Source of the DNA: Isoetes taiwanensis | Taxonomy: Eukaryota > Streptophyta > Lycopodiopsida > Isoetales > Isoetaceae | Assembly (NCBI GenBank): GCA_021234155.1 | Contig: JAJEKV010000047.1 | Coordinates: 4,105,323 to 4,169,322, forward strand | DNA length: 64,000 nucleotides | Reading direction: 5' to 3' | Part shown: one piece after another, positions 10,774 to 21,199 of the stretch | Position numbering within the stretch: position 1 is the first letter of the stretch | Layout of the letters: every line of letters starts with the position of its first letter | Notes under the pieces: generated by a model | The model's database searches: none | Told to the model about the DNA's origin: nothing | What the model saw: only the letters and a program-made list of their open reading frames with translations | Position numbers and translations under genes: made by a program

Positions 10774-11641
10774 TCCAAGGTGGCTCAAACATGCCACGTG
10801 GGCTCCAACCTGCCAAGGTGGCTTAAGCATGCACCCTAGGCACCAACATGCCACCAAGGATCGAACATGCCAAGGTGGCTCAAACATGCCATGCGGGCTC
10901 CAACATGCCACCTAGGCTCCAACATGCCAAGGTGACTCAAACATGCCAAGGTGGCTCAAATATGCCATGCGGGCTCCAACATGCCACCTAGGCTCTAACA
11001 TGCCAAGGTGGCTCAAACATGCCAAGGTGGCTCAAACATACCACATGGGCTCCCAACATGCCACATAGGCTCCAACATACCAAGGTGGCTCAAACACGCC
11101 ACCTAGACTCCAACATGCCACCTAGGCTCCAACATGCCAAGGTGGCTCAAACATGCCACATGGGCTCCAACATGCCAATGTGGGTCAAACATGCCACCTA
11201 GGCTCCAACATGCCATCTAGGCTCAAACATGCCACGCTGGCTCCAACATGCCATCTAGGCTCCAACATGCCAAGGTGGCTCAAACATGCCATGTGGGCTC
11301 CAACATGCCCACCTAGGCTCCAACATGCCAAGGTGGCTCAAACATGCCACGCAGGCTCCAACATGCCATCTAGGCTCCAACATGGCAAGGTGGCTCAAAC
11401 ATGCTGCGGGCTTAAACATGCCAAGGTGGCTCAAAAATGCCATGTGGGCTCAAACATGCCAGGTGGCTCAAATATGCCGCCTAGCTCCAACATCCCACCT
11501 AGACTCAAACAAGCCAAGGTGGCTCAAAGATGCCTCGTGGGCTCCAACATGTCATCTGGACTCAAACATGCTAAGGTGGCTCAAACATGCCACCTAGGCT
11601 CCAACATGCCACCTAGACTCAAACATGCCAAGTTGGCTCAA
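10774..11641. repeat. 19-bp minisatellite, about 45 units
   Basis: Two alternating versions of a 19-bp unit fill the block: CCAAGGTGGCTCAAACATG and CCACCTAGGCTCCAACATG. Because 19 is not a multiple of three, every frame cycles through the same three peptides, which explains the long artefactual ORFs at 11019-11201, 11153-11653 and 11286-11597. The array stops abruptly at about 11641, directly against the 3' end of a minus-strand coding remnant. Confidence 0.9.
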
Positions 11642-11643
11642 AT

Positions 11644-12011
11644 CACTGTCTGATGTCTCTGATCTGCTAAAGCTGGAAGGAGATGGGGTCCTCCTGTTCC
11701 TTCTTTTCCTCTTTCTATTCTTCTCAGTGCCCTGGGCTTCTTTTCTTAACGGCTGAGGAGCTTCGTCAAGACATCTCGGTGGTAGAGGTGGTGCTGGCTC
11801 GTACTCTTGTGCGTGTATTAGCGGTGTTGCCCACTGTAGTGACTGCTGCATCTGATTTCTCATCTGTGTTAGTCTTGTGTTGACTGCTTCGACTATCATG
11901 TCCTAGTCTTCGTCCTTCTCCCTTCCAAACAGGTTTTTGGGTTGCCACTGGTGTTGCCGACCATGGCCTTGAGACCCTGAGCCGGTGTTCCTGGCTGCAA
12001 GTTTTAGTCAC
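11644..12011 (-). pseudogene. Unrecognised Gln-rich then Lys/Arg/Ser-rich coding remnant
   Basis: In the minus strand one frame reads DMIVEAVNTRLTQMRNQMQQ, then a proline-rich stretch, then GTEKNRKRKRRNRRTPSPSS and a Ser/Asp tail, ending at the 19-bp repeats. Upstream (to the right) the reading passes a frame change near 11900. The acidic/coiled start followed by a very basic RS-like tail could be a retroelement gag-type or nucleic-acid-binding protein, but no diagnostic motif is present. Its distance from the split ORF at 12208-13065 and shared orientation suggest one transcription unit or element. Function unknown. Confidence 0.35.
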
Positions 12012-12207
12012 CCATGTTTTTATTTAGGTTATACAATGTACAACATCATTTACGAGTCAATTATTGTCAGGCATAAAAGAAATCAAGTTGAAATTCAACT
12101 TATAACAATTGACATATGAAACTTATACCTTATAGAGAGATATGTAATAGTACATAGAAATCTTAAAACATTTTTATACATTCAATAATACATGGGGATA
12201 AGAGCGT

Positions 12208-13065
12208 TCATCGGCGAGAGCCCTTCATGGTCTTGAAGAAATTCTTCACGTCTTTAAGTCGGAGGCCCTTGCCGATGTTGCGTAGGATATTTCTGGAAGA
12301 TCCAACCTCGAGAGCTCGAGCCATTTGAGGTGGAGGGAGTAGAGGTGTTGTTGCCGCGACGACCGCCATTGGAGCTTTTCTCAAGTGGCCCGTGGCAAAA
12401 TCAAGGTTGTAGAGTACCACGGAACTCTTGAAGAGAATGATGTGATCCGTGTTGCTGCTTAGCTTGGTGTGTTGCCCAAAGCCTGAGAGCGCTATGAGGA
12501 GCGTCACGGCCTCCTTTCCTCGTGGGCTGAACTCCTTGTGGAAAACTATCATTTGTCCCTGACTGAGGACTGGAATATAGTACCGAAGCGCCTTTCCCCT
12601 TCCTATGGTCTGCATGCCCGTCTCCTTCCTTTGAGCCGCTCCGCCGTAGACGTCAAGTGCTAGGAGGTCTTCATGGTCCATCCACATGGTGGTTGCACTA
12701 TTCAGATTGATGCTACTGGATGCCTCCCGCATACTACGCGATCGAACGGTTCGGCTAGAGCTCGGGCCCTTCCCTGGTTTATACAACCTGCTTTGGATTT
12801 CTTGGAAGTCTTCCTCTGGGATGACTGGCTGCTGCCCCTGATACATTTCCCTTATTTACTCGTAGGCGACGATGTCGGACATCGTCTCACCGGTGTAGGA
12901 GTGCCCCTCTGCTACTTCCCTTGGGACTTTCTGATAAGAGTAATCGATGAAGTCGCTCTGCTGTTCCTTTGCAATCAACCCCAAGAGCTCGTCGATCCTG
13001 AGCCCCTCTTCTTGGCAGTATGGGAGGTTGAGGATGTCATTTGCCAATATGTACTCCTCCCCTTC
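12208..13065 (-). pseudogene. C-terminal part of an unrecognised protein split by the chromovirus insertion
   Basis: Reading leftwards from the edge of the LTR at 13065, the frame runs GEEYILANDILNLPYCQEEG to DIVAYE and a stop near 12856. It resumes in the same direction at 12846 with MYQGQQPVIPEEDFQEIQS, LRYYIPVLSQGQMIVFH, HIILFKSSVVLYNLDFATGH and a basic end (KNFFKTMKGSRR). The missing N-terminal part lies 15 kb away at 28345-28651, on the far side of the LTR element. The CCTTC target duplication at both junctions shows that the two halves were once contiguous. I do not recognise the family; a retroelement or viral-type structural protein is possible but unproven. The stop at about 12856 may be real (two adjacent genes) or a decay mutation. 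Confidence 0.5.
13061..13065. repeat. Target-site duplication, left side (CCTTC)
   Basis: CCTTC directly precedes the LTR start TGAGACGG at 13066 and recurs at 28340-28344 directly after the outermost LTR end GTTACA. A 5-bp duplication is normal for Ty3/gypsy integrases. Confidence 0.8.
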
Positions 13066-13311
13066 TGAGACGGACCCAGCCCTCTTGGCCTGGGCCGTCG
13101 ACCGTAGCAATATAAATCATATAGAAGCTGCCAAAACTTCTAATTCATATTCATAAGATCCCAAAATACAATAACTTAGGCACCACACATTACAAAGATC
13201 CCATCACGCCATATGATACCACATAACACATAGTCTCATAGCTGATACAAAAGATATGCCAACAGCATGTCCACAAGATAACAACAGACTGTACAACAAA
13301 ACATAGCAGGT

Positions 13312-13515
13312 TCACTCAGATCCTCCATCCAAGGTGACAGAAGAAGATCCAGTAGACCCAGACTCTCCTGAAGGCTCATCTGCTGACTCTTCGTCCAAGA
13401 GGTCAACCCTCGGTTGCCTCTGCTCATAATAAATTTGTCTGAAGAGGTCAGTCAACAGTTTATAGATCCGGTGCTTCGACACCAACTCTGGCTCATCCCA
13501 AATCTCAACCACCAC
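13312..13515 (-). other. Small acidic ORF encoded inside the LTR
   Basis: The frame reads MVVEIWDEPELVSKHR, then QIYYEQRQPRVDLLDEESAD and a Ser/Gly-rich acidic end. The other LTR (about 24262-24440, minus) keeps YYEQKQPRVDLLDGESADEP and the same end, with a one-base slip upstream. The similarity may only reflect LTR duplication. The length fits a short regulatory protein or chance coding in an unusually long LTR. Confidence 0.3.
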
Positions 13516-14269
13516 GTTACGAAGGAATCTAAGTGTAACGTGATGCTTGGCTCATTCGGACGTACCATCTTTAGCAACATACAACAAGCAAGACGGGGTT
13601 AGTCCACATGGACTAAGTGGGGAACACTAGAGTAGGGAACCAAGAACTATATCCATCATGAAATATTAATTTATGTTCAATATACGCAAGAGAAACTTAC
13701 CTTGCTCCATGTTTCCTGCAACCGGTTAGGTGATTAAATCTCAAACAATCTCACGTCTAAATGCATAACTACATGCCTAGGATCTCTGATTCAGTCCAAC
13801 GTTCCCCTTGGGTTGCGACCCCAAGGAGACATATTCCAATCCACTATACGTACATGCCTTAAAACAAGGGGATTCTCCCCTTGGCCTCATCCGTCTAGCC
13901 CTCCCACTCGCCACGGATGCGGAGTCATACGGCCGCCCCACCCCTCCGAAGATGGGCCGTCAAATAATGCGGAATGCCACGTCATACAATTAAGAATGCC
14001 ACATCATACAACTAAGAACCTTTGCATAATATAATTCCCCACAAGATGGATTCAACCCATATTCTTAAATGCTATACGTCATTCATGCGAGATACCCACA
14101 TGTCGCAACACAACAATAAGCACCGACAATACTATTTTAGAGCACGAGACACACATTGCAACAATAGTTAACAACTAGCAAGAATACAATCTCAAGCAAA
14201 ATAATCCCATACTCAAAAGTCATCACTCATAACACCATTATAGATTTAAGCATAATTTTATCATGAATA

Positions 14270-15674
14270 TGTAGCATAATAACAGGGGGTTTTCTTTGTG
14301 TTTTTATACGCTTTTCACTAAGGTTTTCTTATGATTTCGTGATGTATTCAAATGGATGTACTAATGCGTACATCTAGAGTGCACCATTTCTGAGCCATTG
14401 ATTTTAGCCCTTTTTTTTTCAATGGTCAACAACCAATGGCTCACAACACAAGCCCTTTTTTTGTGCGTGTGGTGCATAATGGGCACATGAAGGGCCATTG
14501 ATTTTAGCCTTTTTTTCCAATGGTCAACAACCAATGGCTCACAACAAAAGCCCTCTTTTTGTGTGTGTGGTGCATAATGGGCACATGAAGGGCTTGAAGG
14601 GCGCATGTAGTGCAGTTTCCCCGCCGGCAACACATTTCTTATCATAACTTTTGATCCAGAGCTCTGTTTGAGATGATTTTTATTGCGTTGGAAAGCTCTC
14701 TCCGAGATCTTTTTGATAGTATATGATATGGATATGCTTGGTTAAGTTATCTATGCTAAAACAGCAATTTTTCGGCCGGGTTTGGTAGGCTTTCACATCC
14801 TACCAGCTGATTAATACAGGATTGCGCTATTGGATATCGAATGAAGCTTGCAAAAAATTACCATGCATTTTTAGATTTTGAGGCAGTTATTAAGCAAATT
14901 CCAAGGCTTCTAGATCCTTGTGCTAACAAGCAGAAAAGTTTCCCACTTTGGTTTCTCACCACAAGAATCTATGGAGGCCAAAGGCTGCTGTTAAATTCCA
15001 GTTGAAAAATGTTTGTGTATGGGTGTTGCAAACTTTATGACTTTCAGAATAATGGGATCAATCTGCTCTATCTTTATGGTAACTTTTACTTATGTTCTAT
15101 TTGTTTTATTGTGATCAAATTCAAAAGCTACAGGTGATGAAAGCCTCAAATGAATTCTAGTTTTTTTCTGGTTTGAATCCTAAAATTTTTGTCACACCAA
15201 TGATGGCGTCTCTAAGGCCCCGAAGGGGCCAAAAAAAATTTTTGCGACACAAACCATTAACATCCAACACATAAAAATTAAATCCCCCAACACATAACAA
15301 CCAACACATAACCATTGACATTAACAACCAACACATAACTACCATTGACATTAATTAACACAACCATTGGGTCCAAAACATTTAAATTAAAATCCCCCTT
15401 AAACCCCCTTTGGTTTGGGTGCATATTCACACGGGGGTGGCGTAGGGCAGCGAGAGCCCTCATAATTGTATTTTGCACATACAAAATCAACACCATATAG
15501 TATTCCGCTTGAAATCTTATAGTATTTTGCGAATCTTGTTATACAGTATAGCAAATTTTGTACTTGCATACCCCACAAATGAGGAACTTTACGTACGGTG
15601 TAGATTAAGGGATAAGGGGTGAATATGCCTATCCAACAGCTCTCGTTGCCCGGAGTCACCCCCCATGTGAATAT
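14270..15674 (-). mobile_element. Hairpin-headed element, copy 1 (inside the LTR)
   Basis: The equivalent LTR at 25215 lacks this segment, so it is an insertion of about 1.4 kb. In minus orientation the order is: a core starting ATATTCACATGGGGGG; an arm ending in CAAAAATTTTTTTTGGCCC with a GGCCCCTTCGGGGCC hairpin at about 15215-15231; cargo; and a conserved end with TGTTATTATGCTACAT at 14269-14284. Copies 2 and 3 (37254-39325, 39326-41892) have the same parts in the same order, but this copy lacks the outer arm of the big hairpin. The cargo (14390-15200) holds no recognised gene. It contains a tandem duplication of about 100 bp at 14393-14590 with words ATGGTCAACAACCAATGGCT. Confidence 0.7.
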
Positions 15675-16753
15675 ATTACGAAAAATGCCAAGGCTTGTTA
15701 AGGCCAATGTGTATTCAAAGGTGGCTTCAAGGTGGCTTCAAGTTGTGTCCCTAACTAGGCATGCAAAACTAAGTCTCTAAGGAGGGCTCCATAGTCTCAA
15801 TAAAGCATAACTTATAATTTAAAGCCATGGTATGGTCGAATCATAGGTATAACTATATAAATGCATGGGGATACCAGACCCTGGTATCCCCTCCTCTTAA
15901 GTAATTAACATTGTAACAGAAACTACGGTGGTCTACATCAGCCTCCTCTAGGTTTCTACTCACTGGCATGGACTCAAAGCTATAAGGCGGGCGGTTCTCT
16001 AAGATTTGGATTGGCGAACTTTTATACTAGACCTAGCCTTCTGTCTGAGGCAACCAAGCACAAAGCTCATGGTTATCACAGCAGCCCACCGGGCCATGCT
16101 TGTCAGAGATCAGAAATACTGGGTTCCAGGGTGTGGCCTAACTTAATTCCGCTATGTACAGATGAGGCTAAGCTCTAGCACGGCATAAACTCTGGTTTTT
16201 AGCAGCAAGGCGGCGGTTCTACCACAGGCAAAGGAGGTTGACTGTAAAAAAGAAGGTTCCGCTCAGTTCTGAACAGGCTTTTATTCATAGAGGTTAAGGG
16301 CCAATTTCGACAGCAAAGAACTGGATTCCTGCTACTCAGACCATTAAAAAGCAAAGTTCTTAGACCTGGAATTACCACCAGAGGTCGGCATGGTAGCGTC
16401 ACACGGATTTCTATTGGAAGGACTGGAAAGTGCAGGCTTGGCCGAATTCTTATCAGAGGGAAATTCCCTCATCATAAAACCGGATAGATTACCAGCTGGC
16501 TCAGGCTCTGACAGGAGTTCGTTTGTTTCTTGTTTATATTTCCTTAATTCTTTACTCTTCTAGAACTGTAACCCCAAAACCAACTCCACATACAATCCCC
16601 ACCTCTTAATCTCGGTCTCAGATCCCCCCCCTTTTTTTTTGAGGGTAAGAATTTTTTGTTTTATATAACAACAAGGTACACGACCTTCTTGTGGGCTCCA
16701 CAATAGGCCAGATAGGAAGTATACAATGCTCTTGGTCACCAGATAGAAAGAAT

Positions 16754-17567
16754 CAGGGTATTAAAGAGTGGCTAAAATTCGCCAAATGGCTATTTTTTAG
16801 ACCTTTAATCAAATTTTGTGGCTAAAGTTAACAAAGATCATTTTCTAAGGAAAAAAATAATTTAGCCATTCCAAGAAGGAAAAAATTTTGGACGCCTAGA
16901 GTTTAGCCAAGATTGGCTGCATCATGGCATGCTAAATCGCCTTCTTTGAAGCTGATTGGGTGCACCCTGATCAATTCAAATAGCCATGTTGAATCTATTC
17001 AAGGACCTCTTTAATTTAGGAATCGCCATTAGCTATATCAATCATGCTTTGGTGGCTAATGAACATGAATCTTTAAGTTGTTTAGGTTAAAGATTATGAA
17101 GAATGTTATGTAGTGAGCATTTTAAGCTCCAAGTAATAGTGTTTATTCTTGCAATTGTTGATCTTAAAGGGCTATATGCACCAAGTTAACCATTTGGATG
17201 CATTTGACCCCGACATAAAATATGTGTGTTCCCTCAAATGGTATTGTTTGCTCCTTATGAATTGTACTTTGAATCTTTGTTATTGTTCTGGAATGAAAGC
17301 ATATTGAATCATTTGTCATTCATGTGGTAATGAGTGCTCAAAATTTGAAGTTAAATAGTTGCACTTTAGCCACTAACCAAGAAAATTTTGCCAATATAAT
17401 AATTTCATATCATATAAATTTTACATTTTAGCCAAGTGGGAAGATAACTAAAGGGTTCTATTTTATCAAATTTCGCCTAATAAAAATCTATGAACTTTTA
17501 TTTTCAATAGGTTTAGCCAACTTTAATTTGAATAGAAAAACATTTAGGACCCTTAAAATTTACCCTG
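16754..17567. mobile_element. Non-autonomous hAT-type element (814 bp)
   Basis: The element starts CAGGGTA and ends TACCCTG, and is flanked by an exact 8-bp duplication GAAAGAAT (16746-16753 and 17568-17575). An 8-bp duplication and CAGGG termini are characteristic of hAT transposons. No ORF of note lies inside; the interior is AT-rich with repeated TTTAGCCA words. Confidence 0.8.
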
Positions 17568-17775
17568 GAAAGAATTGTAACAAAAAAATACACGCAACCA
17601 TCAAACTGAAAAACTACCCTAAGAACATGTCCACGAACTATGGTCAAGGTTCTCAACCTCTTCTTCATCCCTGTAAAATAATATGCTCCTCAGCCTTTTA
17701 GTTCTTCCAGTACTAGAGGGCGTGGCCTTCTTCCCAACTATTGTAGATACTATGGAAGGTAATAGCACTTGTAGA

Positions 17776-18735
17776 AGGAAGGAAGGAAGGAAGGAAGTTT
17801 ATTTTAACGTCCACGGAGGCCAGAGGCCTATGAGACGGCATGAGCGTGCAAAAAGCCAAAACCCCAACACCAAAACAAACAATGTAATCAGACAAGAGAA
17901 CCCTACTACCGGATGAAAAAACCCCCACTTGGGAGGAAAACCCTAACAAGGGGCTCAAATACCATGCCCCGAAAGAGCAAGTCCGGCCCGGCCGAAATCT
18001 GCGGGGATGTAAGCTCCCAACAAGGCTACCATAGGTGATGCGAGTAATCGATGTAGCGGTGTGTCGAGCATCTAAGATCGGTGTGCACTTTGCTTTCGGA
18101 CATGGGCATATCTTTGGCCGCTTGGAGGGCATGGTGCTCATCCTCTATCACGTGCATCTCACAACACTGACATATCCTCTCCTCCCTGGGGATCCCGTGC
18201 CCGCCATTCACCCCCCAGCGACCTGTCTCAATTCTGAGGTAATGGGAACCCGTCCTTATGGCGGCAATAGCTCTCCGTTTCTTCACAGAGATGTGTGCTT
18301 TCAAGTACCGATGGGGTCCATGCTCAAGGCCGGGATTAATCTGAGCGTGATAGTGCTCTGTCTTGGGCTTTGCAAGAGTAGAGGCATCCCACAGAGTGGC
18401 AGCATAGCCCGCATCCAATTCCCCATTCTGCGCATCAGAATCTGCCAGTGCCACCATCTGTTGGTAATCCATAGACCACCTCCTAAACCATCCCTTACAA
18501 TGCTCGTGCCATACCCTCTTCAGCCGCTGGGGGCCCTGCGTTAACAACACGGCCTGTGGGGGCAAGCGATGCTCATCCATCCCATCCACCTTATGGAAGC
18601 AAGTAAGATGCCTTCGCATAGCAGAATGCAGTAAAGGCCAGAACCCCGTCTCATACAACAAAATCTGATACGGTACGGTGTCCTTCACTCCCAAGCTATA
18701 TGTCAAGAAAGCTTTCTGCACCCTTTCCAACCTAT
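17776..18735 (-). pseudogene. 3' fragment of a LINE with a (CCTT)n tail, minus strand
   Basis: ORF 18026-18739 reads FLTYSLGVKDTVPYQILLYE, MDEHRLPPQAVLL, KKRRAIAAIRTGSHYLRIET and a terminal CQCC...H zinc-binding box (ICQCCEMHVIEDEHH). The homologous plus-strand fragment at about 61.07-62.08 kb shares all of these blocks, so this is the C-terminal end of a LINE ORF2. In element orientation the 3' end is GGCCTCCGTGGACGTTAAAA followed by (CTTC)n instead of poly(A). A 31-bp sequence directly left of the insertion (17745-17775) recurs at 18797-18827, so the insertion is flanked by a long direct repeat. Confidence 0.8.
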
Positions 18736-18887
18736 GCAATCAAAATTATTCCTCAAGATCTTGAAGAACGCAGCCGAAGGAATACCTAGAAGAATAAGAT
18801 ACTATGGAAGGTAATAGCACTTGTAGAGTGCAATCAAAATTATTCCTCAAGCAGCCGAAGGAATACCTAGAAGAATAAGATAGGCAA
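18736..18887. repeat. Tandem duplication of about 90 bp beside the LINE
   Basis: The stretch TGCAATCAAAATTATTCC through TAAGA occurs twice (18734-18799 and 18829-18885), the first copy with an extra ATCTTGAAGAACG. This probably records the long target duplication of the neighbouring LINE fragment. Confidence 0.6.
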
Positions 18888-19688
18888 GTCGCTCTTGATT
18901 GTATGAGAATGCCTGAAGATCTGCCTTCTTCTCCTACTAGCAGTACTATCGAGGCTAACTTGCTCTTCCAGAAATACGCTCCACTACCAAGAAGCCCAAC
19001 CAGCAAGATTTTAAGCAGAAGTAGAACTCTACTAGGCAAGATTGCCAACTGCCTTCCCACTAGCAAGGTACTATAGGCATTTCAATATATATTACTTTGC
19101 CTTGAAGCTCTACATGGAAAGAGTAGCCTAGTCTATAGTACCTTTATTGTAGAGAAGAGGTTGAGGCAGTTATACAAGTGGAGTAGCAGGTTGCTCTAGT
19201 AGTGGAGGGAGCTCTTGTTGAAATGCCTATGGTTTCAGATCTTTTCACTTTAAATTGGCTTGATTCCCGTTTGCTTCCAGCTCTTTTCTCCTCCTTCCTC
19301 CATCCTTGGCTTTGCTTCAGCTTCTTCTGATTTTCGTGCATCCATCAGATTTCCTTATATACATTTTAGCCACATGGGCAAAGCCATTTGGCATTCCCCC
19401 ATTAGTCTAGATTAAGCTAATGGCTAAATCTTTTATAGTTGGGCTAAATGCCGAAAATAATGGCTGCCAGGCATCCTAAGGTTCGATTAGGCATCTTTCT
19501 AATCAAAAGGGTGTGCCGGATTTAGCATGGCATCCCTTGGCACAGATCACAAGCCTCGCTCCCCTATTTTATGGTGCTCACTTTTTAAAGCTAAATATCT
19601 TAAAGGTTTAAATAACCTTAGCTAATGGGTTTCTATCGTTTAAACTATCACTACTACAAAACAACACCAAGCTACAGGGATTGTTACA

Positions 19689-19703
19689 TTCTCACCTTGT
19701 AGA
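19689..19703 (-). promoter_or_regulatory. Polypurine tract (second-strand primer site)
   Basis: In element orientation AAGGTGAGAA lies immediately before the LTR start TGTAACAATCCC, the expected position of the plus-strand primer. Confidence 0.6.
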
Positions 19704-19705
19704 AT

Positions 19706-20880
19706 TCAACTCATATCCTCATAAGTTACTGGAAAGGACGGATAGAGCTGCTTGAATTTGATAGCATCCTCCCAGGTCGCGTCTTGCGGATATCCTGCCC
19801 ATTGCACTAAATATTTTTCAATGGTTCTGCCTTGCAGTATTTTAGTGTCAACTTGCAAAACCTTCTGAGGTCTGACTGCGAGAGTTTCTTCGACTGCGGC
19901 CAGATTATCCTGTGGCAGTACATGAGATGGATCGGGTAGATACTTACGTAAGTTGCTGACATGGAATATGTTATGCACCTTAATCTCAAGCGGCAATTCC
20001 AAGCGATATGCATCATTTCCTATACGCTGGATAATTTTGAAAGGCCCTGCATATCTAGGCTCTAGCTTTCCAGCTTTCTTAAATCTCAAAGTACCTTGCT
20101 TAAGAAATATCATATCATCTTTTTGGAACTCTAAGGGTCTCCTCCTCTTATCTGCATATTGTTTTTGTCTATTCTGTGCTACAGTAGCAATATTATATCT
20201 GATAATTCTGAGCTGTGTTCCAATATCTTCTCCCATGGTCTGAACCAAATCTACTTTACATTTTGGACTACACCAGGTCAATGGATATCTGCATTCTTGT
20301 CCATATACGGCCTCAAATGGGCTCATTTTTATGGAATCCTGATACGTGTTGTTGTAGGCAAACTCGATTAGATACTAATAAGATTCTCAAGAATGTGGAT
20401 GTTCTGGCACATACATCCGAAGCATGTCTTCCACAACTTGGTTAACTCTTTCCACCTGGCCATCCGTCTGAGGATGATACGCAGTGTTCATCCGCAACTG
20501 GGTTCCAACTCCTTGGAATAAAGCTTGCCAAAACCGACCAACAAAACGTGTATCTCTGTCTGACACAATGGCCTTAGGCATTCCAATGCAAACGGAATAC
20601 ATCTTTGATAAATATTTTTGCAATATCTGCCGCAGTGGCCGTAGTTCTGGTTGGCATGAAATGAGCTTGCTTAGTGAGACGATCCATTACAACATAAATG
20701 GAATCATAGCCTGCTCGAGTTCTGGGCAAACCCACAATAAAATCCATACAGACCCTTTTCCATTTTGCATCTGGGATATCCAAAGGTTGCAACTCACCGG
20801 CAATCTTCTGGCGAGAAGCTTTCACTTTCTGACATGGTAGGCATCTCGCTACATAATTTAGTATTTCCTTTTTTCATGCC
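19706..20880 (-). pseudogene. Chromovirus integrase with C-terminal chromodomain
   Basis: Three frames in series give an integrase. ORF 20574-20825 has CMDFIVGLPRTRAGYDSIYV (first catalytic Asp). ORF 20387-20623 has AIVSDRDTRF (second Asp) and TDGQVERVNQ (Glu). ORF 19706-20326 has MSPFEAVYGQECRYP, YAGPFKIIQRIGNDAYRLEL (GPY/F module) and a chromodomain near the C-terminus (ILQGRTIEKYLVQWAGYP). The chromodomain targets integration to particular chromatin and defines the chromovirus branch. Frame breaks at about 20330-20390 and 20575-20625 disable it. The zinc-binding N-terminal region (about 20830-21000, CLPCQK-like) is only partly readable. Confidence 0.9.
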
Positions 20881-21199
20881 AGGCTAAAAGAACTGTTTAC
20901 GAACTTTACGAAGGGTTTTCTGAATTCCAGGGTGACCCAATACTGGACTGTCATGAGCTTCCTTTAAAATTTGTTGTTTAAGCTCTGCATTATCAGGTAT
21001 ATATAGTTGATTCTAATAAAAAAATTTAGACCCTTCCAATCTATATGGATCCTTGCTTTGACCTTGCTCAAGTGCTGCTATTATAGGTCGATAATGAGGA
21101 TCCCTAAGTTGTTGTCCCACTGATTAATAGCAATACTAATTATAGTACAATACGATCGTCGGGACAACGCATCTGCGATCACGTTATCCTTGCCAGGTT

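Larger units (their letters stand above)
16625..19234 (-). mobile_element. LINE-type insertion in the LTR, with nested hAT MITE and second LINE
   Basis: TCAGATC at 16618-16624 and 19235-19241 flanks a segment absent from the other LTR. On the minus strand it ends with ATTCTTACCCTC plus poly(A), preceded by a C-run in plus. The LINE at 31016 has almost the same 3' end (ATTCATACCCTC plus poly(A)). No reverse-transcriptase frame remains. The body is interrupted by a hAT-type element (16754-17567) and a different LINE fragment (17776-18735). The remaining 18830-19234 has no recognisable coding sequence. Confidence 0.65.
13066..19688 (-). repeat. 3' LTR of the chromovirus, carrying nested insertions
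   Basis: It matches 23982-28063 in order. The blocks 13066-14269, 15675-16624 and 19235-19688 are LTR sequence. The gaps between them are an inserted hairpin-headed element (14270-15674) and an inserted LINE complex (16625-19234). Net length is about 2.6 kb. The LTR lies immediately downstream of the integrase frame and polypurine tract. Confidence 0.85.

Noticed and set aside
11019-11653. Long ORFs encoding NMPRWLKHAT-like repeats
   Set aside because: They result from a 19-bp repeat that keeps all frames open; no independent coding evidence.
16199-16402. 67-residue ORF in the LTR (also at 27155-27364)
   Set aside because: It is present in both LTRs only because they are duplicates; no domain and poor coding character.
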